DNA of 64,000 nucleotides. It comes from Ruegeria arenilitoris (GTDB lineage: Bacteria > Pseudomonadota > Alphaproteobacteria > Rhodobacterales > Rhodobacteraceae). Each line of letters opens with the position of its first letter. Position 1 is the first letter of the stretch. Positions 29,292 to 37,491 of this stretch are shown here, one piece after another. Location: the NCBI RefSeq assembly GCF_013032855.1, contig NZ_WQDA01000003.1:186001-250000 (forward strand), written 5' to 3'. The translations under genes were made by a program, and so were the position numbers. The notes beneath the pieces were generated by a model. That model saw only the letters and a program-made list of their open reading frames with translations, was not told the DNA's origin and ran no database searches.

Positions 29292-30296
29292 ATGGTCGAT
29301 CAGCCCCTCCGCTTTGTCAGCGTTACCCCGATGAAGAACGAAGGCCCGTTCGTTCTGGAATGGGTCGCACACAATCAGGCTATTGGCATCGACCAGATGG
29401 TCGTGATGACGAATGACTGCACGGACGGGACGGATGCGCTGCTCGAGCGGCTGGACCAGCGCGGGGTTCTGATCCATGTGGACAACAATTCCCGCCGCGC
29501 AACAAGCCCTCAGAAACGTGCGTACAAACGCTTTTTGCAGATGGACATCGCGGGGCCTGAAGACTGGGTGATCGTGATCGACGCCGACGAGCAGATCAAT
29601 GTAAAGACGGGTGACAAAACGCTGAAATCATTGGTTGATGCCGTGCCGGATGCCAAGATGATTTCAATGACATGGCGCTTGTTCGGCAATGCCGGAGTGG
29701 TTCAATACGAAGACAGGTTCCTGTCCGACCAATTCCGCCGTGCTGCCCCCGAGCGCAAACCCAGACCGGCGCAGGCATGGGGATTGAAGACGATGTTCCA
29801 GCGGCACTTGTGGGATGTGATCGGTGTTCACCGCCCCAAACGTCCGACGGTCGACCGCATGGAAGACTGCCATTGGTACAATGGTTCGGGCCAGCGAATG
29901 CCCGAGCGTTATTTTACAAGCAGTTGGCGGTCGGCGCGGGACTCGGTCGGGTATGACCTTGTGCAGCTCAACCACTACGCTCTGAAGTCCTGCGAGAGCT
30001 ACTTGGTCAAGAAAGTGCGGGGACGGGCTCATCACACGGGCGACAGCCTAGGCCTGGAATACTGGAACATCATGAACCAGAATGCGGTGGTCGAGACATC
30101 GGTCGATGCGATTGCCGCGCGCAAGCGGGACTGTTTCGACGACCTGATGTCGGACCCCGAAACGGCCCGGCTGCACCGCCAGTCCTGCGAATTGCACCGC
30201 AAACAGATATCGGAACTGCTGGGCACGTCCGAGATGCAGGAGTTGATGCATCAGATGACCGCGCAGGCCGACACCGTTACACGAGGCGCAACCTGA
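29292..30296 (+). CDS. Family 2-like glycosyltransferase (paralogue of the gene at 25212)
   Basis: This 334-aa protein shares with the gene at 25212 the start PMKNEGPFVLEWVAHNQ, the TNDCTDGTD segment, the metal motif VIDADEQ (Asp97-Asp99), SMTWRLFG, and a similar C-terminal ETARLHRQSCELHRKQI. The two are tandem paralogues that have diverged, probably with different acceptors. GAGG lies before the ATG at 29292; a more distal in-frame ATG at 29268 is less likely. Its TGA overlaps the next ATG (TGATG). Confidence 0.85.
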   Translation: MVDQPLRFVSVTPMKNEGPFVLEWVAHNQAIGIDQMVVMTNDCTDGTDALLERLDQRGVLIHVDNNSRRATSPQKRAYKRFLQMDIAGPEDWVIVIDADEQINVKTGDKTLKSLVDAVPDAKMISMTWRLFGNAGVVQYEDRFLSDQFRRAAPERKPRPAQAWGLKTMFQRHLWDVIGVHRPKRPTVDRMEDCHWYNGSGQRMPERYFTSSWRSARDSVGYDLVQLNHYALKSCESYLVKKVRGRAHHTGDSLGLEYWNIMNQNAVVETSVDAIAARKRDCFDDLMSDPETARLHRQSCELHRKQISELLGTSEMQELMHQMTAQADTVTRGAT

Positions 30297-31279
30297 TGCT
30301 GTGGTTGCATTTGGGGATGCCGAAGACAGGGACGACGGCATTGCAGTCCTATCTGCGCAACAATGCGTCGGCCTTGTCGGATTCCGGGCTCAGATACATG
30401 GAGGCCGGACGTCGCAGACCGGAAGGGGACGATCGCCCCAAGGTCAGCCATAATCTGTTGGCGTTCCACATGAACCAGTCCGCAGAACCAATGGACAAGT
30501 ACCGTGAGGCCGTTGCGCGCGAGTACGAGGCACATGGCAGCAAGGCCTGCCTGATGTCGTCGGAAATGTTCTATTCGGCCGATCTGGAACGGCTTGCGCA
30601 GCTCTTCACCGAAATACCCGCACGCGAAATGCGTGTGGTATTCTATTGCCGCCGCTACTCCGATTTCTTTGAGGCGGATTACAAGCAGCGGGCCAAAAAT
30701 GGCCGTTTGCCAGCCGACGGTTCAGCCTTGATTCGGGACCGGCTGGCGAAGATCAAGGCCGAACCTCACTCGGTTTCTTTATCCGGCGCGGTTTCGCGAA
30801 TCCGCAAAGCGTTCCCGGGTGTAACGGTTGTGCCGGCACTCTATGACCGCGAGGAAATGTTGAATGGCAATATCGTCGATGACTTCCTGAACAAACTGGG
30901 CGTGTCGCGACCCGGAGGGGAGGTTGCCAGTGAGCCTGCCAATCCAACACTGTCCCGTGCAGCAAGTGAAGCCTTTGGCGTCGTCACGCGAGCCATCGGG
31001 CGCAAGCGTAGCCGCCAACTGCGTCGTCAGGTGCCCAAAGAACCCATCATGTTCCGGCGCCACGACGTTCTGGAACCCGAGGAACGGGCATGGCTTGATA
31101 CCTACTTGACCGAAGCCGACGAAGGATTTCGGGCTGAATTCTTTCCCGACCGGGACACTCTGTTCAAACCGGTCTGGCTGAGCCCGGACGAAGTCAGGTT
31201 TCGTCGTGATGCGCCGGACGAGATCGTTGCGTTCAAGCAGGCTGCAGAAATCGTGTTCAGAATGGCCTTGGGTGAATAG
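30296..31279 (+). CDS. Sulfotransferase-like protein
   Basis: This 327-aa protein begins with LHLGMPKTGTTALQSYL: PKTGTT (9-14) is the 5'-phosphosulfate loop of PAPS-dependent sulfotransferases. A second conserved stretch, MRVVFYCRRYSDFFEADYKQ, resembles the 3'-phosphate-binding region. It should transfer sulfate from PAPS to a cytoplasmic acceptor, most likely the glycan made by the neighbouring enzymes. It is translationally coupled to the glycosyltransferase upstream and ends the cluster. Confidence 0.82.
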   Translation: MLWLHLGMPKTGTTALQSYLRNNASALSDSGLRYMEAGRRRPEGDDRPKVSHNLLAFHMNQSAEPMDKYREAVAREYEAHGSKACLMSSEMFYSADLERLAQLFTEIPAREMRVVFYCRRYSDFFEADYKQRAKNGRLPADGSALIRDRLAKIKAEPHSVSLSGAVSRIRKAFPGVTVVPALYDREEMLNGNIVDDFLNKLGVSRPGGEVASEPANPTLSRAASEAFGVVTRAIGRKRSRQLRRQVPKEPIMFRRHDVLEPEERAWLDTYLTEADEGFRAEFFPDRDTLFKPVWLSPDEVRFRRDAPDEIVAFKQAAEIVFRMALGE

Positions 31280-31297
31280 GCTGGCGGCACCACAGGC

Positions 31298-31600
31298 CTA
31301 GTCAAGCGAGATCTGCTGTCGTTGCTTCCCAGTGGTCTTGTCGAAGATCAGGATGCGGTTGTCATCGGTCACCACGGCGAACCAGTTGTTTCCGATGGTC
31401 ACGGCTTGGGCCTTTGCACCGTCGGGCAGTTCGATCTGATCGGGCAGGGTGGGGGTCCGGTCGGATAGACGGATGACAATCAAGGCGAATGTCACTAGAA
31501 CCCCGCCAATCATCACCGCGGTCAGCAGCATGACCATGCGGCGCAGAAGGCGCAACTGAGGCGTTTCCTGCGGTTCTTGGGGATCTGAAGGGACAGTCAT
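31298..31600 (-). CDS. Small single-span membrane protein (possibly DUF6476)
   Basis: This 100-aa protein has a Pro/Glu-rich start, one transmembrane segment (LLTAVMIGGVLVTFALIVI), and a C-terminal domain that should face the periplasm (AVTIGNNWFAVVTDDNRILIFD). It resembles a small Rhodobacterales family, possibly DUF6476. Its ATG (31600-31598) overlaps the ATG of the pseudouridine synthase on the opposite strand by two bases, so the promoter of each gene lies inside the other. It converges on the sulfotransferase gene. Confidence 0.78.
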   Translation of the reverse strand: MTVPSDPQEPQETPQLRLLRRMVMLLTAVMIGGVLVTFALIVIRLSDRTPTLPDQIELPDGAKAQAVTIGNNWFAVVTDDNRILIFDKTTGKQRQQISLD

Positions 31601-32642
31601 GGGCACCCGGCAAATAGACTTCGTTATCGCGGACGCTCCGCCGCCCCGCCTTGATAAGGCGCTTTCGCGGGATGTGCCAGCAGGTGAAAGCCTGTCGCGT
31701 ACCCGGCTCGCCCGGCTGATCGAAGAGGGCGCGGTTCTGGTCGACGGCAAGGTCGTGCTCGACGCCAAAGCCAAAGTGCCAGAAGGCGCCGTTGTGTCCA
31801 TAACCGTCTCCGAAGCGGACGAGAGCCATATCGGGGCCGAGGACATTCCGCTGGACATCGTGCACGAAGACGCTGACCTGATCGTGATCAACAAGCCTGC
31901 GGGCATGGTCGTCCACCCGGCACCGGGATCGCCCAACGGCACTTTGGTGAACGCCCTGCTGCACCACTGTGGCGAGGAATTGTCGGGGGTAGGCGGGGTC
32001 AAGCGGCCGGGCATCGTGCACCGGATCGACAAGGATACCAGCGGGTTGCTGGTGGTTGCCAAATCGGACGCCGCCCACCAGGGGCTGGCGGCCCAGTTCG
32101 AGGCGCACAGCGTCGAGCGCTACTATCGCGCGGTCTGCTATGGCGTTCCGGATGCCAATGATCCGCGGCTGCGCGGTGTCAAAGGCGTGAGTTTTGAGCC
32201 CGGCAACGTGATGCGCATCACAACGCAACTGGCCCGGCACAAGCACGACCGGCAGAAACAGGCGGTGCTTTTTCATGGCGGGCGCCATGCCGTGACGCGT
32301 GCGCGCGTCGTTGACGTGTTCGGACAACTCGGCGCGGTATCATTGATCGAGTGCTGGCTGGAAACCGGGCGCACCCACCAGATCCGGGTGCACATGGCAC
32401 ATACGGGCCACGGCTTGGTGGGCGACCCGGTCTATGGCGGCAAGCGCAAACTGTCAGCCCGGTCGTTTGATGCAGACGCTGCGGAGGCGGTGCGTGCGTT
32501 CCCGCGCCAAGCCCTGCACGCGGCTGTCCTGGGCTTTGTACATCCCGTCTCCGGCGAGGAAATGCGTTTTGAGGCAGCATTGCCGCAAGATATCGAGGCA
32601 CTCATCTCGGTTCTGAAACAACCTGCAAAGTCTCGTGACTAA
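31599..32642 (+). CDS. RluA/RluD family 23S rRNA pseudouridine synthase
   Basis: This 347-aa protein has an N-terminal S4 RNA-binding domain (LDKALSRDVP... SRTRLARLIEEGAVLVDGK) and the catalytic RluA-type domain with GIVHRIDKDTSGLLVVAKSD holding the catalytic Asp, then ETGRTHQIRVHMAHTGH. It most likely modifies 23S rRNA (RluD-like); the exact target uridines cannot be read from sequence. AAGGGA lies six bases before the ATG, inside the codons of the divergent gene. In many Rhodobacterales an rluD-type gene precedes rpoH, as here. Confidence 0.92.
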   Translation: MGTRQIDFVIADAPPPRLDKALSRDVPAGESLSRTRLARLIEEGAVLVDGKVVLDAKAKVPEGAVVSITVSEADESHIGAEDIPLDIVHEDADLIVINKPAGMVVHPAPGSPNGTLVNALLHHCGEELSGVGGVKRPGIVHRIDKDTSGLLVVAKSDAAHQGLAAQFEAHSVERYYRAVCYGVPDANDPRLRGVKGVSFEPGNVMRITTQLARHKHDRQKQAVLFHGGRHAVTRARVVDVFGQLGAVSLIECWLETGRTHQIRVHMAHTGHGLVGDPVYGGKRKLSARSFDADAAEAVRAFPRQALHAAVLGFVHPVSGEEMRFEAALPQDIEALISVLKQPAKSRD

Positions 32643-32696
32643 GACTTTCTTAGCTTTCCTTTATCGTTCCTTAATCCCAGACTGTTAACACCTGCT

Positions 32697-32725
32697 CTTG
32701 AATGGTCCTGAACGTGGCCCCATAT
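32697..32725 (+). promoter_or_regulatory. Sigma-32 type promoter of rpoH
   Basis: CTTGAA (32697-32702), 15 bases, then CCCCATAT (32718-32725) closely matches the heat-shock sigma-32 promoter consensus (CTTGAA about 13-17 bases before CCCCATnT). It lies 42 bases before the rpoH ATG, so RpoH could transcribe its own gene. Confidence 0.75.
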
Positions 32726-32766
32726 CCATGTTAAGGGCGTAAACATTTGTCCAAGGGACGTGATAC

Positions 32767-33663
32767 ATGGCAAATTACAAAAATCTCCCCGTGCCTACGC
32801 CAGAAGGTGGGCTGAACCGGTATCTGCAGGAAATCCGCAAATTCCCGCTGCTGGAGCCGGAAGAGGAGTACATGCTGGCCAAACGTTGGGTCGAAGAGCA
32901 GGACACCGAAGCGGCGCACAAGATGGTGACATCGCATCTGCGACTGGCCGCCAAGATCGCCATGGGCTATCGCGGCTATGGTTTGCCGCAGGCCGAGGTG
33001 ATCTCCGAGGCCAATGTGGGCCTGATGCAAGCCGTCAAGCGGTTCGATCCGGAAAAAGGCTTCCGTCTGGCGACCTATGCGATGTGGTGGATCCGCGCCT
33101 CGATCCAGGAATACATTCTGAGATCCTGGTCGCTGGTGAAACTGGGCACCACCTCGGCGCAGAAAAAGCTGTTCTTCAACCTGCGCAAGGCGAAAGCACG
33201 GATTGGCGCGTTGGAGGAGGGCGACCTGCACCCGGACAATGTCAAGCGGATCGCCAATGACTTGGGCGTGACCGAAGAAGAGGTCATCAGCATGAACCGC
33301 CGCATGTCGGGTGGGGATGCGTCGCTGAACGCCACGGTCGGGTCCGAGGGCGAAGGCACCATGCAGTGGCAGGACTGGCTGGAAGACGAAGATGCCGACC
33401 AGGCCGGCGACTATGAGGCCCGCGAAGAGCTTGAGGTGCGCCGCGAGTTGCTGACCGAGGCGCTGGACGTCCTGAACGACCGCGAAAAGGACATCCTGAC
33501 CCAGCGCCGGTTGATGGATCAGCCCGTGACGCTCGAGGAACTGAGTACGCAGTACAATGTCAGCCGCGAACGCATCCGTCAGATCGAGGTGCGCGCCTTT
33601 GAAAAGCTGCAGAAAAAGATGCGTGAGTTGGCGCGTGAAAAGGGCATGCTGGCCAGCGCCTGA
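32767..33663 (+). CDS. rpoH: RNA polymerase heat-shock sigma factor RpoH
   Basis: RpoH (298 aa) directs RNA polymerase to heat-shock promoters. Region 2 is clear (LRLAAKIAMGYRGYGLPQAE, GFRLATYAMWWIRASIQEYI), and the RpoH box QKKLFFNLRKAKARI, which marks sigma-32 members, is intact. Region 4.2 has [21 protein letters not shown] terminator follows. Rhodobacterales often carry two rpoH copies; sequence alone does not show which this is. Confidence 0.95.
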   Translation: MANYKNLPVPTPEGGLNRYLQEIRKFPLLEPEEEYMLAKRWVEEQDTEAAHKMVTSHLRLAAKIAMGYRGYGLPQAEVISEANVGLMQAVKRFDPEKGFRLATYAMWWIRASIQEYILRSWSLVKLGTTSAQKKLFFNLRKAKARIGALEEGDLHPDNVKRIANDLGVTEEEVISMNRRMSGGDASLNATVGSEGEGTMQWQDWLEDEDADQAGDYEAREELEVRRELLTEALDVLNDREKDILTQRRLMDQPVTLEELSTQYNVSRERIRQIEVRAFEKLQKKMRELAREKGMLASA

Positions 33664-33685
33664 TCACGGCAATCCGATGAACAAG

Positions 33686-33714
33686 CGGCCCGGGGAAACC
33701 CGGGCCGTTTTTAT
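33686..33714 (+). terminator. Rho-independent terminator after rpoH
   Basis: Perfect stem CGGCCCGGG (33686-33694) and CCCGGGCCG (33699-33707) with a GAAA loop and a T-run. It lies between rpoH and the convergent dipeptidase gene. Confidence 0.94.
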
Positions 33715-33724
33715 TCGCCACGTC

Positions 33725-34903
33725 CTACTGCAGCTGTTGGCGGAATACCCGTACCATGTTTTCGCCCATGACCTTGCGGATCTGCGCTTCGGTCAGGCCT
33801 TCGTCCAACAAGGCCGAGGTCAGCGCCGCCAGTTCCGACGTGTCGAATGCGGTCTCGACCGAGCCGTCATAGTCGGACCCCAGTGCCACATGATCTTCCC
33901 CGACCGTCTCGATGGCTGCCTTGATCATTTTGGCAATCCCCGCCGGGGCGATGTCGCCGCAAGTGACGTCGGCCCAGTATCCCATCCCGATGACACCGCC
34001 GGTCGCCGCGATTTCCTTCATCAGGTCATCGGGATAGTTGCGCTTGACCGGGCAGAACCCGTGAAGACCGCCATGGCTGACGATCAGCGGTTCGTCGGTC
34101 ATGGCCAGCACGTCGCGCGCCACTTGCGGGCTGGAATGGGCCAGGTCGATCACCACCGGGCGCTTGGCCAATTCGGCCACCACCTGCCGCCCGAATTCGG
34201 TCAGGCCCGTGTTCCCGGTGCCGTGAAGCGAGCCGCCCAGTTCGTTGTCAAAGAAATGCTGAAGCCCGAACACCCTGTGGCCCGCCTCGAATATCGGGTC
34301 GAGATTGGCCAGATCGCCCTCCAGCGGATGGGCGCCTTCGATCCCCAGAATGCCACCCACGACCTGTTCGCCGCGCGCGCGGGCGTCGAGCACCGCATCC
34401 AGATCCGCGCGGGTCTTGATGACCTTGAGATGTCCGCTTGAGGCGGCCTCGAACCGATGCAGTTTCTCGGCCTGATAAATCGCGCGTTCATTCAAGCTGT
34501 CCCAGGTGCGCAGCGGCCAAAGCTGACCGATGGCCAGCAGGGTGATGTTGTCGAACGCCTCGGCCGAGTTTGCCTCGTAATTCTGGCCTGCCGGCGATTT
34601 GGTCACGGCGGTGAACACCTGCAGGGCCACGTTGCCTTCGATCAGCCGGGGAATGTCCACCTGGCCGCGGGTTCCGCGTTCGGTCAGGTCGCGGCTCCAC
34701 AACAGCGGATCGGCGTGCAGGTCGCCCACGATCAGGGTTTCGTGCAGAGCCGCGGCAGTGTCGGACACCGGATATGGGTCGTGGTCGATCACGTTGTTGC
34801 GCGCGTTTTCGACATATGGCGGCACTACCACGAAAAATATCACGGCCCCGATGACGACCACAGCCGCCGTGAGGCCTACCAGCCATTTCAGAAATCTTCT
34901 CAC
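33725..34903 (-). CDS. Membrane dipeptidase (peptidase M19)
   Basis: This 392-aa protein is a zinc dipeptidase of the M19 (renal dipeptidase) family, anchored by an N-terminal membrane segment (LVGLTAAVVVIGAVIFFVVV) with the catalytic part outside the inner membrane. Expected metal ligands are visible: GDLHADPLLW (His-x-Asp), LGIEGAHPLEGD (Glu), DLAHSSP and VSHGGLHG (His), and LGSDYDG. It probably cleaves dipeptides, possibly with D-residues. It is a lone gene, convergent with rpoH and divergent from the oxidoreductase at 35051. Confidence 0.9.
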   Translation of the reverse strand: MRRFLKWLVGLTAAVVVIGAVIFFVVVPPYVENARNNVIDHDPYPVSDTAAALHETLIVGDLHADPLLWSRDLTERGTRGQVDIPRLIEGNVALQVFTAVTKSPAGQNYEANSAEAFDNITLLAIGQLWPLRTWDSLNERAIYQAEKLHRFEAASSGHLKVIKTRADLDAVLDARARGEQVVGGILGIEGAHPLEGDLANLDPIFEAGHRVFGLQHFFDNELGGSLHGTGNTGLTEFGRQVVAELAKRPVVIDLAHSSPQVARDVLAMTDEPLIVSHGGLHGFCPVKRNYPDDLMKEIAATGGVIGMGYWADVTCGDIAPAGIAKMIKAAIETVGEDHVALGSDYDGSVETAFDTSELAALTSALLDEGLTEAQIRKVMGENMVRVFRQQLQ

Positions 34904-35050
34904 GTTAGTCCCTCCCGTTTGTCATGTGCAGATTACGGGTGTCCCGCGCACAGAAAAGCCTGACTTGGCGTCGCTTGGCTGATACAGAAGGCGCAACAGA
35001 TGTTGGCGCAAACATTTCAGCGCGGAACATGGTCAAATACGGAGGAAACC

Positions 35051-36025
35051 ATGCACAATCCGGTTCAATGGGGCATTCTGGGGGCGGCGAAATTCGCACG
35101 CCAGTTCATGGGTCCGGCGATCCATGCGGCCTCGGGCGCGCGTTTGTCTGCTTTGGCGACTTCGGATCCGGCGAAAGCCGGTCCATTCCAGGACTTCTGC
35201 CCGGACCTTACGGTCTTTGACGACTATGACGCGCTGCTGGCTTCGCCCGAAATCGAGGCGGTCTATATCCCTCTGCCGAACCACCTGCATGTGGAATGGA
35301 GTCTGAAAGCGCTGGACGCTGGCAAGCACGTTCTGTGTGAAAAGCCGATGACCATGCGCGCCGAGGAGTTCGACGCTCTGATCCACAAGCGCGACCAGAC
35401 CGGGCTGCTGGCGGCCGAGGCCTATATGATCGTGCACCACCCGCAGTGGCAGCATGTGCGCGACCTGATCGCCGAAGGCGCCATCGGAGATCTGGTGCAT
35501 GTCACGGGCGCATTCAGCTTCGACAACCGCGCGGACACAGGCAATATCCGCAACCGCGCCGAAACCGGCGGCGGCGGGCTGCGCGACATCGGTGTCTACG
35601 TCATCGGGTCGGCCCGTTTTGCGACGGGGCAGGAACCGGACACCGTGCAATCGGCCATCCGCTGGGAGGATGGCATCGACGCGTTCACCGAAATCCGCGC
35701 GCAGTTTCCCGGCTTTACCTATTCGGCCTATGTCTCGATCCGAATGCATCCGCATCAAGAAATGGTCTTTCACGGCGAGCGCGGCCTGATCCGCCTGACC
35801 GCGCCGTTCAACGCGCGAGTGTTTGGCGAGGCCCGGGTCGAGCTGCATCGCCCGGGGCTTGAGGTTCTGGTGCGGCGCTTCCCGGCCGACGATCACTACA
35901 AGCTGCAGGTCGAGGCGTTTTGCCGGTCCGTTCGCGCGGGCGACGAATACCCGTGTCAGCTCGAATTCTCGCGCGGGACGCAGGCGATGATCGACCGAGT
36001 GTTAGACGGCGCAACGCCGCTCTGA
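35051..36025 (+). CDS. Gfo/Idh/MocA family oxidoreductase
   Basis: This 324-aa protein has an N-terminal Rossmann domain (WGILGAAKFARQF) and the conserved CEKPMTMRAEEFD segment containing the catalytic Lys of Gfo/Idh/MocA dehydrogenases, which oxidise sugars and cyclitols with NAD(P). The C-terminal half is the family substrate domain. GGAGGAAACC directly precedes the ATG at 35051, so the longer frame from 35000 is not used. The substrate is unknown; the next two genes do not point to one. Confidence 0.88.
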   Translation: MHNPVQWGILGAAKFARQFMGPAIHAASGARLSALATSDPAKAGPFQDFCPDLTVFDDYDALLASPEIEAVYIPLPNHLHVEWSLKALDAGKHVLCEKPMTMRAEEFDALIHKRDQTGLLAAEAYMIVHHPQWQHVRDLIAEGAIGDLVHVTGAFSFDNRADTGNIRNRAETGGGGLRDIGVYVIGSARFATGQEPDTVQSAIRWEDGIDAFTEIRAQFPGFTYSAYVSIRMHPHQEMVFHGERGLIRLTAPFNARVFGEARVELHRPGLEVLVRRFPADDHYKLQVEAFCRSVRAGDEYPCQLEFSRGTQAMIDRVLDGATPL

Positions 36026-36082
36026 CTTGCGTGATCAGCCGCCCCACGCCTAAACTGGTGAGCACCTGAACAGGAGGGGGCC

Positions 36083-36352
36083 ATGGCCGGAGGCTGGGCG
36101 CGCGACGGCGCTGTAAGTGAACAGATCGAGGCTTCGATTTCAGACGAGCTGGCACGGATGCAGGCAAAAAAGCGTCCGGTCGGTGAAAGCCTGACCCATT
36201 GTGCAGAGTGCGAAGAACCGATCCCCGAAAAGCGCCGACTGGCGATCCCCGGGGTCAAGCTGTGCCTGGATTGCCAGCAAGAGCGTGATGGTGCTTTCAA
36301 GGCCCGCGGCGGTATCAATCGGCGCGGCTCCAAGGACAGCCAGCTCAAGTGA
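36083..36352 (+). CDS. DksA/TraR-type C4 zinc-finger protein
   Basis: This 89-aa protein carries a four-cysteine zinc finger: CAECEEPIPEKRR and, further on, VKLCLDCQQ, in the spacing of DksA/TraR proteins. It is much shorter than DksA and lacks the long coiled coil with its acidic tip, so it more likely resembles the short TraR/YbiI-type members. The last codons overlap the GTG start of the transporter downstream by four bases. Confidence 0.85.
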   Translation: MAGGWARDGAVSEQIEASISDELARMQAKKRPVGESLTHCAECEEPIPEKRRLAIPGVKLCLDCQQERDGAFKARGGINRRGSKDSQLK

Positions 36353-37236
36353 AGGGGCCCGGCAAAGACGGCGGTTCCCTTTTTCAGAATGGCTTGTTTC
36401 TTGGGTTCATGGCCGCATTTCTTTGGGGCACGCACAGCGTCATCGTGCGCTACCTGACCGGAGATCTGGGTGGCATGCAAATTGCCACAACCAGGCTGTT
36501 CATAGCTGCTTTGGCCATCTACGGCATGTTGCGTGCGATGAATGCGCCGGTTTCCGTTCAGCTCCGGGATTGGAACTTCCGTCTTGCGGTTTTGGCGACC
36601 GTCATCAACTATATTCTGTTTCATATCGGGCTTGAACACACCGGTGCAGGCAGCGCGATGGTGTTGGAAAATACCGCGCCGTTCTTTGTTCTGGTTTTCT
36701 TGTATTTCTTCGCCGACACCCCTGTTGGAAAAACCGATGTTCTGGCGACCCTTCTGGCCATCTTGGGGGTCTTTCTTACGGTTTTCCGCGATTTCGAAGG
36801 CGGCGGGGACCCGGTTCTGGGGGATATGATGGAAATTGGGGCCGGGGTCAGCTGGGCGGTGTTCCTGATCGCCAGCAGTCGGGCCATGCGCGCGTCGAAA
36901 TCGACGGCCGAGCGTCTGAATTTCCTGTTTGGTGTGTTCCTGTGCTCGGCCGTGATTCTGCTTCCGCTGTCCGTTTTTGCACTGCGGATGCCATCCGGCA
37001 GCGATTTGGTGTTTTTGGTTTTGCTGGGCGTTTTCCCGACTGCGTTGGCCTACTACCTTTGGTACGAGGCCGCCGCGCGTGTATCGACGTTGACCGCGAC
37101 CCTTTTGTTCGCCGCCTCGGTGGTGTTCACCTTCGTCAATTCGGCAATTTTTCTGGGGGCACCGATCACCCCAATGGCTGCGATTGGGGCGGGATTGATC
37201 GTATTCGCGGTGTTCCTCACGACCAGAAAAAACTAG
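36349..37236 (+). CDS. EamA/DMT-superfamily transporter
   Basis: This 295-aa protein has about ten hydrophobic helices in the two-repeat EamA pattern of drug/metabolite transporters: first repeat from FLGFMAAFLWGTHSVIVRYL, second from GDMMEIGAGVSWAVFLIASS. The substrate cannot be read from sequence. The start is a GTG that overlaps the stop of the zinc-finger gene, so the two are coupled. It ends 18 bases from the convergent gene at 37255. Confidence 0.9.
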   Translation: MKGPGKDGGSLFQNGLFLGFMAAFLWGTHSVIVRYLTGDLGGMQIATTRLFIAALAIYGMLRAMNAPVSVQLRDWNFRLAVLATVINYILFHIGLEHTGAGSAMVLENTAPFFVLVFLYFFADTPVGKTDVLATLLAILGVFLTVFRDFEGGGDPVLGDMMEIGAGVSWAVFLIASSRAMRASKSTAERLNFLFGVFLCSAVILLPLSVFALRMPSGSDLVFLVLLGVFPTALAYYLWYEAAARVSTLTATLLFAASVVFTFVNSAIFLGAPITPMAAIGAGLIVFAVFLTTRKN

Positions 37237-37254
37237 GCGACAGCCGGAACGGGG

Positions 37255-37491
37255 TTATCGGCGGCGCCACCAGCGCCGCAGCAGGTTGACGTCCATGGCG
37301 GCAACCATGATGCCCAAGGGGATCATCCAAAACCCCAGAACAGGAAGGAAGCCGAAGACGCCTGCGACGATCAACAAAAGTCCCACGACAAACCGCAGCC
37401 CCCGCGGGACATTGCGGCGGATCCGGGCGAGAACAGGGCGCAGGCGGTCCTTGATGGCCCGCCAACGCCCCTTGTCGGTTGGGTCTGTCAC
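37255..37491 (-). CDS. Small membrane protein with Arg-rich ends
   Basis: This 78-aa protein has a basic N-terminus, two hydrophobic stretches (LRFVVGLLLIVAGVFGFLPV and FWMIPLGIMVAAMDV) and an Arg/Trp tail (WWRRR). It resembles small PGPGW-type predicted transmembrane proteins. It starts inside the stop of the M3 peptidase gene (four-base overlap), so it is probably co-transcribed with it. Confidence 0.72.
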   Translation of the reverse strand: MTDPTDKGRWRAIKDRLRPVLARIRRNVPRGLRFVVGLLLIVAGVFGFLPVLGFWMIPLGIMVAAMDVNLLRRWWRRR

